From Salvelinus alpinus (taxonomy: Eukaryota; Chordata; Actinopteri; Salmoniformes; Salmonidae), in NCBI RefSeq assembly GCF_045679555.1, contig NC_092094.1:38103430-38167429 (forward strand): 64,000 nt of DNA, given 5' to 3'. The position numbers were made by a program, and so were the translations under genes. Within the stretch, counting starts at the first letter, position 1, and each line of letters begins with the position of its first letter. Shown here piece after piece: positions 1 to 35,068 of this stretch. The notes beneath the pieces were generated by a model. The model saw only the letters and a list, made by a program, of their open reading frames with translations. It made no database searches and was not told where the DNA came from.

Positions 1-617
1 GGTGTCTGAACTGTAGTACAGTTTGTTCAGATTGTGCAGGCCCTTTGTTGGCACTTCAGACATTCACAGCACACACCTCTGTGGTCTTGAGATGTTTGAG
101 GGGTGTGTAAACTCTCACACGGGATAGGCTTACATCTTGGTACAAGCTTGTTGGCCATTGAGGTGTTATCCTCCAGACAGCCTCTTCTGCTCCCTCAGAA
201 CCCTGTCAATAGTGTTTAGGCTGACCGAATGCTTCCTCAGAGCTATAGAGGTCTGGGTCTGATTTTACGCTCTAATGATGAAGGACTTGAACCTGTGAGC
301 AGAGACAGATTCTTCTCTGGGATTATCCTTCAGGAGAAGTTACCAAGGGAGCATTAGGTCTGCTGTCATTGGTCAGATTTATAGGCAGGAGGAGGGAGGC
401 CAATGTGCCAGCCTCTCTATCAGACAAAACAACATCCTCAACAGTTGCAGCCGCACACCCATCCATCGCACTGTTCCGCTCTGCCTCTAGCTTGTCATCT
501 GAATTTCATAACTGCTTAGAGCAAGACACTTAACATTGCACCCACACATTACATGTGATGATTATTGAACTTCACTGTCACAAGATTCTCTGTTCACAAT
601 CACATTTTGTTTTTTAG
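1..617. other. rspry1 intron sequence, nothing recognised
   Basis: This stretch lies upstream of the first visible rspry1 exon and ends in the acceptor pyrimidine tract and AG at 616-617. No open frame of note, RNA gene or repeat family was recognised by eye. It is inferred to be intronic only because the exon at 618 starts inside a codon. Confidence 0.6.
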
Positions 618-25137
<24,520 letters not shown>

Positions 25138-26350
25138 CACATCACCTTCAAACCAGGACATGAACGCTCCTCCCCTCCTCCTATCACCTTTATCCCAGTA
25201 ATCAACCAGACCAATAGGACTGTGAGGCTGTGCCAGGGTTCCTGATCAGACCCTGGGCCTAATGTGAGGAGGGAGTGATGGGACCTGACAGAGCTCCAGG
25301 AGAGATACAGTGTGGGGGATAGTGTAGGGAGAATAGGACAAGGAGTGGTAACCTTTTCTTCTGCTGCACTCCATGGAGCGTTCTCTCTGTGAGGAGATGG
25401 GGCCCCACATCCCGTCTGGGAGCAAAAAAGTGCTTGAAGACTGAGGGGGCAGTGGGAGGAAGACAATTAGAGACATTACCAGGCAGCAGCATTTCCAGAA
25501 TCACCCCATCAATCTTAATGTCATAAACTCAGTGTCTGCACATGGATCTGCCTAATGTTCCCTCCCTTAGCCTCTGGTCAATGTGTCCTGTGTATCTCTG
25601 CTCAGAGGTTTTACATGTATCTGTGATTCTCTTGTTTTATTCTGACTAAACGTAAAGGCACAACAACGAAAAGACAGCCTTGGTTGGCTCAGTTGGCTGT
25701 GACAATGATGTTAAGGCCCTGCTCGATCATACAATACTAACTGAGCACAGATTTGTGTCCCTCTCTCTACTTGAAGCATTTCTGGGTTGATTGAGTAACC
25801 ATGCTGTTATAAATGAGATTGAACATTTTATGAAATAACTGTTATTCAAAATACTATTATATTTATCTACAATTCAAACAAAATGTAATGAAATTGGGGT
25901 TATTGAAATCACAGCTAATCACATTTTATTTACGGGGTTATATGAAGTGGTTGTGGAAAATCAGAAGGTACTACATCTCGATCAATACTAATGACTGCAT
26001 TTGGCCACAGTGTGTATATATGGAGGACCAGTTGTCTCCAGTTCATTCCTGACAATGAGTTAGTTATGGAAGAAATTACGAGTTAAAAGTTCAATTGTAT
26101 CTGTCTTTAATGGAGTAGCCCCAGGGGTCACAAAGATGTGATTTACTGAATAATCATTGTTTTCTGGGTTATGATAATTGTAATAAATGTATTGTGTTGC
26201 TTGTCAATGATGCCAATTTTATTGACAAGATTTAGCAGGCTAGCTACATCACTATTAAACGCATCATCAGCCAGAATGTATGATGTGTATGCCATGCCGC
26301 ATTATCATGGGACGGAAAGAGAAATAAATGTAGTCCATGATTGCAATAAA
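25138..26350 (+). other. rspry1 3' untranslated region (inferred)
   Basis: No coding signal follows the TGA at 25135-25137. Candidate polyadenylation hexamers AATAAA stand at 26181, 26323 and 26345; the last lies about 240 bp before the arl2bp start. The extent is inferred from these signals. Confidence 0.55.
26345..26350 (+). terminator. candidate polyadenylation signal of rspry1
   Basis: Canonical AATAAA, the most distal of three in the last 170 bp of the presumed 3' UTR (others at 26181 and 26323). Which one is used cannot be told from sequence. Confidence 0.4.
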
Positions 26351-26592
26351 GGACCTATTAACGCACTTAAACATTGAACGTTAATTTCAGTTCACACGAT
26401 GTTGAGAGCCTGACCGTACCGTACTCAACTGTACTTTCGAAACTAATTAGCTGGGATCCGTTTCCTCAAGGGACTTAATTTTCTGAAGGGAGCGTTTATT
26501 TCGTTGCCTTGGTAATTTGGTGCCTTGGAAGCGATTACTGAAAATCAGACAAACTGATACGTTAGCTTGATAGCTAGCTAAGTAGATTTAGA

Positions 26593-28327
26593 ATGGACGT
26601 GAAAGAGCGAAGTAAGTAACTTGACAAATTGTAAATCATAAAAATAAAGTCGGATGGCAATGATTGCTATCTATTGCTGAGCTTGTTAGCCTTTAGTGTG
26701 GTAACTTGTTTGCATGCTAATTTAATGTTAGCTTCCATTAGGCTAGCTAACTAATGTGTTGACATGTTATCTCATTGAGATCCTTTGTAATTTCTAATTC
26801 TTTGCCATATCTAATGTTATTGTGCAATGCCTTATTTTTTTAGATCTGCTGGGTGATGGAGAGAACATCGTTGAAATGATGGACTTAGAGGAAGAGAATT
26901 TTGCTGTTTCAAAGTATGTGTCTGAGGAGGAAGAAGTGAGTGAGGTAACTAGGTTAGAAGATAATGATGGTTTATATTGTTTGGTTGCTGACTACGGTAT
27001 GTTTTAACCTCCCTAGCTCATCAGATGCTGATGCTGCCTTTGATGCTGTCATTGGGAGTATTGAAGACATCATCATGGGTAAATTGCAGTCTTAGACATG
27101 TTTCAGTGTGTAAAGGTTAAATTAATTGCTAATGTTACTAAATTTCCACCTTAGAGGACGACTTCCAGCACCTGCAACAGAGCTTCATGGAGAAACACTA
27201 TCTGGAGTTTGATGACTCAGAGGAGAACAAACTCACCTACATACCCATCTTCAACGAATATGTAAAGCAGTGTTTATGTTAATCTGCCTCCCTTATTTGA
27301 ACTAACTCATGTACTATAAGAGCGTTTTTTTTCTTTTTCTGAAAGTATGTCTCGATCATACATATTGTTTACTTCAACCTCAGATTGAGAAACTTGAGAA
27401 ACGCCTCGAGCAGCAGCTGATGGAGAGGATTCCCTGTTTCAACATGAGCACATTTAACCATTTACTCAAGTAAGTACATTTCCCTTCAGGAGTAACTTTA
27501 CATGCTGCCACTAGGTGGCACATTGCCCCTTGTAAACCAAGTACACCTCACTGCAGAGTGCAACATGTATTGGTTCTCGTTTCACAAAACATTTTTTTGT
27601 TTCAGGCAGCACAAAGATGAGGTGTCAGGAGACATCTTCGACATGTTGCTTACTTTTACAGATTTTATGGCCTTCAAGGAAATGTTAATTGACTACAGAG
27701 CAGTGAGTAACAACCCAGAATGTTTCCGATTTGATTTTTTTATTTTAGGATCTGCACTAATCATTTGTTAGAGAGGATTGTCTCCTCTATGTTGTTGTGT
27801 GTCAGAAACATAGAGATAGGTGGAGGACTCTAGTGCCCAAAAGCCAGTTTAGTATGGGCAGTGCCATTGAGTACTTGAAACATTTTGAAGTAATCAACTG
27901 TGTGGGACTTCCTAAGGTTTAAGGAAGGATCTCATAATTCCATCCAGGTCACCAGGAAGGATCAGCCAATAAATGATACTTGTGAGGAAACATTCCATAA
28001 CTGCAGGTGGCAGTAAATCGCCAACCTTGGCTTTATACCTGTTCAAACAAAACACTCTAGGTGCCAGTGTGCACCCTTTCAGTTTCTTTGCCAACTCATA
28101 GAAGTAGTAGAAAAATAAAATTGACTACCTCAAAATGGAGATGGCATCAATGGTGCTGCCTGTGCTCTCATAGACGCCATGATGTGATGTATATGCTCAG
28201 CACCTATACCTTCTGTCTTCAGGAGAGGGAGGGCCGAGGGCTGGACCTCAGTGATGGCCTAGTCGTGAGGTCTCTCAGCTCTGCAACCTCTAAACCCATC
28301 ACCTCCAGAACAACAGAACTGAAATAA
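26593..28327 (+). CDS. arl2bp: ADP-ribosylation factor-like 2-binding protein (BART), complete
   Basis: Seven exons: 26593-26611 (ATG), 26844-26913, 27017-27078, 27155-27261, 27384-27469, 27606-27702 and 28223-28327 (TAA). GT-AG junctions and phases are continuous for 181 residues. The protein matches remembered ARL2BP: SDADAAFDAVIGSIEDIIM, YLEFDDSEENKLTYIPIFNE, GDIFDMLLTFTDFMAFKEM, REGRGLDLSDGLVV. This is the all-helical BART domain that binds GTP-loaded ARL2/ARL3; the protein acts at cilia, centrosomes and mitochondria and helps nuclear retention of STAT3. Exons 1-2 add an acidic leader (MMDLEEENFAVS) making it about 18 residues longer than the human protein. The start is the first ATG of a 19-nt coding exon followed by GTAAGT. 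It sits between rspry1 and convergent pllp, the human order. Confidence 0.95.
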
Positions 28328-28717
28328 CTAATTAAGAATCATCCCCAAACCTACAAACATACACATTCATTTCAAATAATGTAGTGCTGCTGGTGACAGA
28401 ACATAAGTGTTCATGTCTTGCCCATGCTCACCTTTTTGTATTTGAACTGTTGCAGGTTTGCAATGGGAATGGTATCAGTATATTTTACATCTAGCCATTC
28501 TCTGGTGAAGATGGACACTTTTGTCCTCATGGCACAAGGTTTTTTTATTGAATTTGTGAACTTAATTACTTTGAGTTTTGTGTCTGATTTTTACATCCTT
28601 ACACATATGTCTGAAGTTTCTAAAACAAACAGTATTTTTATTACGTCATGCACTCAGTGAATGTCACCGGTTTGTGCATATTTGCTTATGTCCCATTGTC
28701 TGTAAATAAGGGTTTCA

Positions 28718-28723
28718 AATAAA
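28718..28723 (+). terminator. polyadenylation signal of arl2bp
   Basis: AATAAA 391 bp after the arl2bp stop, preceded by TTGTCTGTAAATAAGGGTTTC and followed by a T/G-containing stretch. It lies only 33 bp from a minus-strand AATAAA at 28757-28762. Confidence 0.65.
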
Positions 28724-28756
28724 GACATTCAGTCATTCTGTAAAATCACATTCTAC

Positions 28757-28762
28757 TTTATT
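28757..28762 (-). terminator. minus-strand polyadenylation signal (pllp side)
   Basis: TTTATT on the plus strand, AATAAA on the minus strand, about 460 bp downstream of the pllp-like stop at 29222. It suggests the convergent pllp transcript ends here, almost on top of the arl2bp 3' end. Confidence 0.5.
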
Positions 28763-29221
28763 TTAAAAAAGTGTACTGGTCGCACACAACACATGATTCT
28801 CTTGGTCTTCAGAATGAAAAACATTTCTGAATGCGTGTTCCACACAGACCATTGGGATGCATGTGTATCTACAAGTATTACAATATAAATAGTGTATCAT
28901 TCATGACACTTTCCTAGAGTATATGATCATAGTGGTTCTGTATGGGAGCATGTACAGTATGTGAGTCATGAGTGAGTACTGATAGATGTGCAATGCTGGG
29001 GTTGCCATAGCAACATACTCAGAAATGGGCTGCAAAATGCTTCTGGTGTTCCTTCCAGTCATAATCTTGACATCTCAAAAATCTATTGATGTCTAGCTTT
29101 TTAAAAACAGTTATTTGATGAGCAGGCTCGGTATCTCCTCTTGTCACGGTCTTGTCACGGTTCACACTGTACAAGTCTCTGTGTATGGAGAGGGTTTCTC
29201 AGGATAAGTAGTAGAGTAGTC

Positions 29222-29338
29222 CTATGCAGCACCAGCGTTGCAGACTGCATTACCTCCATTCGACTTCCAGGCCATGTTGTAAAAGAAGGCGCTGGCTCCG
29301 TATATGTTGGTACAATGCCAAAAAAACGGAACAAGTGA
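29222..29338 (-). pseudogene. pllp: plasmolipin-like last exon (start uncertain, frame apparently disturbed)
   Basis: The minus strand reads TNIYGASAFFYNMAWKSNGG, then NAVCNAGAA and TAG at 29224-29222. This aligns with the plasmolipin C-terminus as remembered (AYGVSAFFSYQAWR...GSNAA), the fourth transmembrane segment of this MARVEL-domain myelin and epithelial membrane protein. Upstream of the Thr codon the expected residues (FLALY) lie in a different frame, and no AG acceptor exists where the exon should begin: the T7 tract is followed by GG. So this copy may be damaged, or the assembly may have lost a base. Homology is fairly sure; the intactness call is tentative. Confidence 0.6.
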
Positions 29339-30362
29339 CAAACGCATAGTAAGACCAAATCAGACATGAGAGCAGAATGTTATCATAAAAGACATGCCTG
29401 CATTCATTATTTCTCGATTGTCAGTTAACTGATATTGTTGATTTCTTAACTGGCAATGTCGAGGATAGGCAGGTGGGTTGTCAGTACTTGTCATATCTGT
29501 ATGGGCTTTAGCCAGCTCATTTTCCATTTGTTGTCATGCCATACATGCTACATATTGATAAAGTCTGACTCCTGACCTACATCTATGACGTTTGTGAAAA
29601 TTTCTGGTCAAATAATATTAATGGTAGGATGGGAATATTTATTGTCTTGACTCTAGAGTCACCGGGCTACTGATTTCCTGGGTTGTAAAAGGCATTTAAA
29701 CACGCTTTAATCTCCTATGCATGGTGAAACTGTTCATAAGCTCTGTTAGACACATTAACAGCCCTATGTCTTTGTGCAACAGGGCCAATGTTATGGTGAC
29801 TAGCTTGTTCCTCCCAGGAAGATCAAGGGCTTGACATATGCCTTATTGTAAATAGCAAACACAGCCATAGACACGTAAAAAGGCACACAGACAGGCTGGC
29901 TGACTTCATAGTTGGTTTACCTAGTTCTAATCAGTTGATAAGTGACAGAAACACATGAGAAGGCCTTGTTTAGACAAGCACTCCCCTTACAGAGGGCTAT
30001 ATAGACTGTCTGAATACATTCCGATCAATACTTGCTATTTTTTCATTGTCAAGCAGAAAACCTTTCACAGGAAGTGCGGATATCCACATTCTATACAGTT
30101 ATTGGTAGAATGAATAGAAAACAAAGAAGTTTGTTTCTGGCCCTCCTACTACTTGATCTTTTTTCCACTAATTGGTCTTTTGACCAATCACATCAGATCT
30201 TTTAATGTCAGATATTTTTCAGACCTGATCTGATTGGTCAAAATACCAATTAGTGAAAAAAATATCACATTTAGGCTGCCTGTGTAAATGCAGCCAATGT
30301 TTCGATCCGATGTCTGCATGTGTCTTTGTATGTCTGTACCAGGTGCTCTGTTCTTGACTTAC
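29339..30362. other. pllp intron, no repeat recognised
   Basis: Sequence between the two pllp-like exons. A short interrupted inverted repeat around 30158-30262 (TTTTTTCCACTAATTGGTCTT against AATACCAATTAGTGAAAAAA) resembles the arms of a small MITE. Nothing coding was seen. Confidence 0.45.
30158..30262. repeat. small inverted-repeat element
   Basis: TCCACTAATTGGTCTTTTGA at about 30164 is matched in inverted orientation by TGGTCAAAATACCAATTAGT at about 30235, around a centre with two facing GATCTTTTAATGTCAGA-like halves. The roughly 100 bp hairpin potential suggests a MITE; no target duplication was verified. Confidence 0.5.
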
Positions 30363-30481
30363 CTTAGCAGCTGCAACATGGTCGTAGCTGTATATGTGTA
30401 CTGGTAAGGCGTGACTGATGCGGCATTGGCCAGAAACGCTGTGAGGTACAGAACGGTTGCCACAGTATTATACACCATCAC
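30363..30481 (-). pseudogene. pllp: plasmolipin-like internal exon with apparent frame change
   Basis: The exon is bounded on the minus strand by TTGTAG acceptor and AAG/GTAAGT donor. From its start it reads VMVYNTVATVLYLTAFLANA, matching the third transmembrane segment of plasmolipin (LMIFNISATVLYITAFIACS from memory). Near its 3' end the conserved-looking YSYDHVAAAK (compare PYNQRAAAS) is in a different frame, which requires one extra base in between. The exon is 119 nt, one short of a multiple of three. Exons for the N-terminus and first two membrane segments were not found further right. It could be a decaying duplicate or contain a sequencing deletion. Confidence 0.62.
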
Positions 30482-30624
30482 CTACAAGATAGAGAACAGA
30501 TGTTGATGAAGAAAAAACTATATGAGCATACAGCCTAAACGTTCCATTTTCCATTGAATAACAATTACAATAACAGGAGGTTAGTTGCACTTTAATTGGG
30601 GAGGACGGGCTCGTGGTAATAGCT

Positions 30625-30945
30625 GGAGCGGGATTATCAACAACCAATTTGACAGAGCTTGAATAATTTTTTTAAGAAAGTGGAAATCCAGGTGTGCAAA
30701 GTTCTTTGAGACTTACTCAGAAAGACGTACAGCTGTAATCGCTGCCAATGGTGATTATAATTCATGTAAATTAGATATTTCTCTATTTTATTTCCAATAA
30801 ATTCACATTGTCGTTGTGCGGTATTGTGTGTAGATGGGTGAGACAAAAACAACCTATTTAAAACCATTTTGAATTAAGGCTGTAACACAACAAATTATGA
30901 AATAAATCAAGGGGTATGAATAATTTCTAAAGGCACTTTTAGCCC
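30625..30945 (+). mobile_element. 3' fragment of a Tc1-like transposon
   Basis: From about 30645 (CCAATTTGACAGAGCTTGAA) to GGGGTATGAATAATTTCTAA near 30930 the text parallels 21498-21840, the 3' end of the Tc1-like copy at 20260-21841, in the same orientation. Only the last 300 bp survives. Confidence 0.82.
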
Positions 30946-31275
30946 ACTGTCTGTATTAAGACATTGTCTATATCGGCTCTCAATAGCTTTTCCCCCCCGT
31001 GCCTGTCACAAACTCAAGTGTCCAAACCCTAGTCTATATAATGCAAGCGGACCTAGCCTACATCAATTTGCTTTTAGTTGCAAAATACAAATTTTCACAA
31101 TAACATTGCCTAAAATGTTTCCCTATGTTTTATCACCGCTTAATCATCATAGGCTACAGTTATTTATTTCGTTCTTTCTTTTAGAACACCATTCATTGAT
31201 CAATTCAATAGAAAAAAGAACGAATAGTTAGTTACTGGCTACCTACTACTATTAAATTACCTTTCTAAAAAGAAT
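30946..31275. other. intergenic spacer, nothing recognised
   Basis: A/T-rich sequence upstream (in tRNA terms, 3' flank) of the minus-strand tRNA. A run of T for pol III termination on the minus strand would appear as AAAA on the plus strand; CTAAAAAGAAT is present at 31266-31276. Confidence 0.5.
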
Positions 31276-31358
31276 TGTCAGAAGTGGGATTCGAACCCAC
31301 GCCTCCAGGGGAGACTGCGACCTGAACGCAGCGCCTTAGACCGCTCGGCCATCCTGAC
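31276..31358 (-). tRNA. tRNA-Leu (anticodon CAG)
   Basis: The minus strand folds as a type II tRNA of 83 nt including the discriminator A. The acceptor stem GTCAGGA pairs with TTCTGAC, the anticodon stem CTGCG/CGCAG encloses loop TTCAGGT with anticodon CAG, a long variable arm follows, and the T arm is GTGGGTTCGAATCCCAC. The A box (TGGCCGAGCGGTC) and B box (GGTTCGAATCC) are intact, and there is no intron. A downstream T-run (AAAAAG on the plus strand at 31268) can serve as pol III terminator. It stands alone between repeats, and its well-kept stems argue for a functional gene. Confidence 0.96.
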
Positions 31359-31797
31359 GTTATTCTGCTAGGCTGTGGTAGCACTTATGAGCATATGCAC
31401 CCGAGTGAAAATTGTCTATAAAACTATAGAAAACGTAGCCAGCGAGCTACTTTTGTAACAATAGTATGGCGAATAACATGTGAATGAATAATGAAACAAG
31501 GAAGAATATCAGCGAGCTATGAAGCAAATTAACGTTAGCAGCTAGCTAGCATATAATCATTAGCTAGCTAGCTAACGTTAGCACGTGGTTTCAAACTCTT
31601 GAATAACATTAAGTTACTGTAGCAAGCTTGATCTTAATTTGTCCTCCGTCAGGCGAGACACCTTGGAAGCTATGTGCAATTCTCATAGCATTTATTTGTT
31701 TGTTGAACTGGGAAATAACAATGTAGCACGGCTACTTGTTAGGCGATATTTCGTCTTAAAAATATTTTTCCCATCAGCATTGGTCAGTCGTCTGTCG
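31359..31797. other. intergenic spacer with a GCTAGC-rich inverted repeat
   Basis: No gene. Contains the inverted repeat at 31531-31582 described separately. Confidence 0.5.
31531..31582. repeat. inverted repeat of AACGTTAGC / GCTAGCTAGC words
   Basis: AACGTTAGCAGCTAGCTAGC and TTAGCTAGCTAGCTAACGTT face each other across ATATAATCAT. Such GCTAGC and AACGTTAGC words are frequent in salmonid DNA; no function is claimed. Confidence 0.6.
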
Positions 31798-31930
31798 CAG
31801 TGCTTAATTTGAGCCGGTTCTGCCGGAACAGGATCAGGCACCTCTCAGTTTTGGACTGTTTCGTTCCTTAACCCATTTTCCAGGATCCGGTACCTCTCGT
31901 GGCATGAAACATTATTTTCACTGTTTGCAA
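31798..31930. repeat. short dispersed repeat with internal duplication
   Basis: CAGTGCTTAATTTGAGCCGG begins a block with two related halves, AGGATCAGGCACCTCTC and AGGATCCGGTACCTCTC, about 60 bp apart. The arrangement is remembered from salmonid repeats; class unknown. Confidence 0.4.
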
Positions 31931-32440
31931 CGTAAAAATTTAGTTAATTTAAATTACCTCTGTAATTCTCCTACCCTCTAAAAAGGTTATATGAAAACGT
32001 GCCTAATATTCTAAGAACGTATTCATGTTGGGCCCGTCCGGGTTTATGGTTCACTTTCTATGATCTTTCTCCCTCTCTCTGCTAGACATGAATGAATCAA
32101 TCCAATTTCTAAAGCCTTTTTCACATAAGCACATGTCACAAAGTACTTGTACAGAAACCCAGCCTAAAACCCCAAACAGCAAGTAATGCAGCTCTCATCT
32201 CTCCAGCGTTGCACTTCATTTATTTCCTTGTAGAATGATAGCCGCTGGAGGTGCTGCAGAACCCTCAATTTACAAATAGGCCAATTGAGTGAACAACAAA
32301 AAAGATAGGCTTTCGGTATGAGCGCAACGACTATCGCTGGTGAATGAGCTGTGGGTGAGTCAGTGAAACTGGAAAGCTTGTATTGTCACACGCCAGTTCG
32401 TCTTGTTTGCCAAGTCAACCAGCGGGTTTCTCATAGCCCC
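31931..32440. other. intergenic spacer, nothing recognised
   Basis: No ORF, RNA gene or confident repeat. Confidence 0.4.
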
Positions 32441-32695
32441 TGCTGTTCACGAGTCTCTTTTTCCTCGTCCTCCTGGTTCTGACCCATGCCTGTCCCGACT
32501 CTGAGCCCGCCTTCCTGACCATTCTGCCTGCCTGCTGAACTGTACCGTTTTGGACAGTGACCTGGTTATGAACTCTTGCCTGTCCCAGACCTGCCTTTGC
32601 CTACCGGTTGGACTGTAATAAATATCAGAGCTCAAACCATCTGCCTCCCGTGTCTGCATCTGGGTCTGGCCTCTTGTTATATTTATAGGAATATA
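32441..32695 (+). repeat. possible solo-LTR or LTR-derived repeat
   Basis: C/T-rich sequence (CCTCGTCCTCCTGGTTCTGA) leads to GGACTGTAATAAATATCAGA, which contains a polyadenylation hexamer, and then CTGCATCTGGGTCTGGCCTC. That order (pyrimidine-rich U3/R, AATAAA, short U5) resembles fish Gypsy-type LTRs as remembered. No internal region or second LTR was found. Confidence 0.4.
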
Positions 32696-32902
32696 ATCTC
32701 CTCATATTGTACAATATGTGTGTCTCCACACACCTAGGCCTAGGCTGGTGATGGATTCAAGACGAGGTCGTTTTTATTGATCTCAGTTTGTTAGTGTCAA
32801 AGTAGCCTGTCATTTCGATCATTTGTGAGCTATTAAAAAATATTCTGCTAAGGTCTCCAGTCATGTAGAATTGCATGAAATGTGTTATAATTTTTCTCTC
32901 TA

Positions 32903-35068
32903 TCAATTCAATTCAAGGGGCTTTATTGACATAGAAAACATATATTTACATTACCAAAGCAAGTGAAATGGACAAACAAGAGTGAAATAAACAAAAAGTG
33001 AACAGTAAATATCACACTCATATTATGTCAATACACTGTTGTAATGATGTGCAAATAGTTCAAGTACAAAAGGGAAAATAAATAAACATAAATATGGGTT
33101 GTATTTACATTGGTGTTTGTTCTCTACTGTTTACCCTTTTCTTGTGTCAACAGGTCACACATCTTGCTGCTGTTATTGCACACTGTGATATTTCACCCAA
33201 TAGATATGGGAGTTTATCAAAATAGGATTTGTTTTCTAATTCTTTGTTGGTCTGTGTAATCTGAGGGAAATATGTGTCTCTAATATGGTCATATATTTGG
33301 CAGGAGGTTAGGAAGTGCAGCTCAGTTTCCACCTCATTTTGTGGGCAGTGTGCACATAGCCTGTCTTCTCTGCCTACGGCAACCTTTCTCAATAGCAAGA
33401 CTATGTCTGTACAGAGTCAAAGCTTTCTTTAATTTTGGGTCAGTCACAGTGGTCAGGTATTCTGCCACTGTGCACTCTCTGTTTGGGGCCAAATAGCATT
33501 CTAGTTTGCTCCGTTTTTTTGTTAATTCTTTCCAAAATGTTAAGTAATTATCTTTTTGTTTTCTCATGATTTGGTTGGGTCTAATTGTGTTGCTGTCCTG
33601 GGGCTCTGTGGGGTCTGTTTGTGAACAAAGCCCCAGGACCAGCTTGCTTAGGGGACTCTTCTCCAGGTTCATCTCTCTGTAGGTGACGTCTTTGTTATGG
33701 AAGGTTTGGGAATCGCATCCTTTCAGGAGGTTATTGATTTTAACGTCTCTTTTCTGGATTTTGATAATTAGCGGGTATCGGCCTAATTCTGCTCTGCATG
33801 CATTATTTGGTGTTTTACATTGTACACGGAGGACATTTTTGCAGAATTCTGCATGTAGAGTCTCAATTTGGTGTTTGTCCCATTTTGTGAATTCTTGGTT
33901 TCTGAGCGGACCCCAGACCTCACAACCATAAAGGTCAATGGGTTCTATAACTGATTCAAGTATTTTTAGCCAGATCCTATTTGGTATGTCACATTTTATG
34001 TTCCCTTTGATGGCATAGAAGGCCCTTCTTGCGTTGTCTCTCAGTTCGTTCACAGCTTTGTGGAATTTACCTGTGGCGCTGATGTTTCGGCCGAGGTATG
34101 TATCGTTTTTTGTGTGCTCTAGGGCAACGTTGTCTAGGTGGAATTTGTGTTTGTGGTCCTGGCAACTGGACCTTTTTTGGAACACCATAATTTTTGTCTT
34201 ACTGAGATTTACTGTCAGGGCCCAGGTCTGACAGAATCTGTGCAGAAGATCTAGGTGCTGCTGTATTCCCTCCTTGGTTGGGGACAGAAGCAGCAGATCA
34301 TCAGCAAACAGTAGACATTTGACTTCAGATTCTAGTAGGGTGAGGCCGGTTGCTGCAGACTTTTCTAGTGCCCGCGCCAATTCGTTGATCTATATGTTGA
34401 AGAGGGTGGGGCTTAAGCTGCATCCCTGTCTCACCCCATGGCCCTGTGGAAAGAAATGTGTCTTGCCATTTTTTACCACACACTTGTTTGTGTACATTGA
34501 TTTTATAATGTCATATGTTTTTCCCCCAACACCACTTTCCATCAATTTGTATAGCAGACCCTCATGTCAAATTGAGTCAAAAGCTTTTTTGAAGTAAACT
34601 CAACATGAAGACTTTGCCTTTGTTTTTGTTTGTTTGTTTGTCAATTAGGCTGTGCAGAGTGAATACGTGGTCTGTCGTACGATAATTTGGTAAAAGCCTA
34701 TTTGACAGTTGCTCAGTACATTGTTTTCACTGAGGAAATGTACAAGTCTGATGTTAATGATAATGCAGAGGATTTTTGGGTCTCTATGTTTTTGGTTGGA
34801 TAGGTTTCTCAATTTCTTTCTTAGGCTTTTGCATTCTTCATCAAACCATTTGTCAATTTTATAAATTTTCTTAGATTGTCTGTTTGACAATTTTTGATTT
34901 GATAGGGAAGCTGAAGGGTCAAATATACTGTTTAGGCTTTCTACTACAAATTTTACACCTTCACTAATACAGTGAAATGTTTTGTCCAGGAACTTGTCTA
35001 AAAGGGATTGAATTTGTTGTTGCCTAATAGTTTTTTGGTAGGTTTCTACACTACTTACCTTCCATCAG
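32903..35068 (-). mobile_element. LINE, minus orientation, 3' part (reverse transcriptase), inactive
   Basis: The 3' end, read on the minus strand, is AAAGCCCCTTGAATTGAATTGA at 32903-32924. The ORF at 33334-34380 carries the reverse-transcriptase palm with the FADD catalytic motif (KCLLFADDLLLLSPT), then thumb and C-terminal sequence (NLSKTKIMVFQKRSS, DLYGCEVWGP, AMCTLPTK). Just upstream on the minus strand is QGCSLSPTLFNI followed by a TAG codon near 34392 where a Tyr is expected. The element is interrupted at 35068 by a second LINE and resumes at 36891. Confidence 0.88.
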
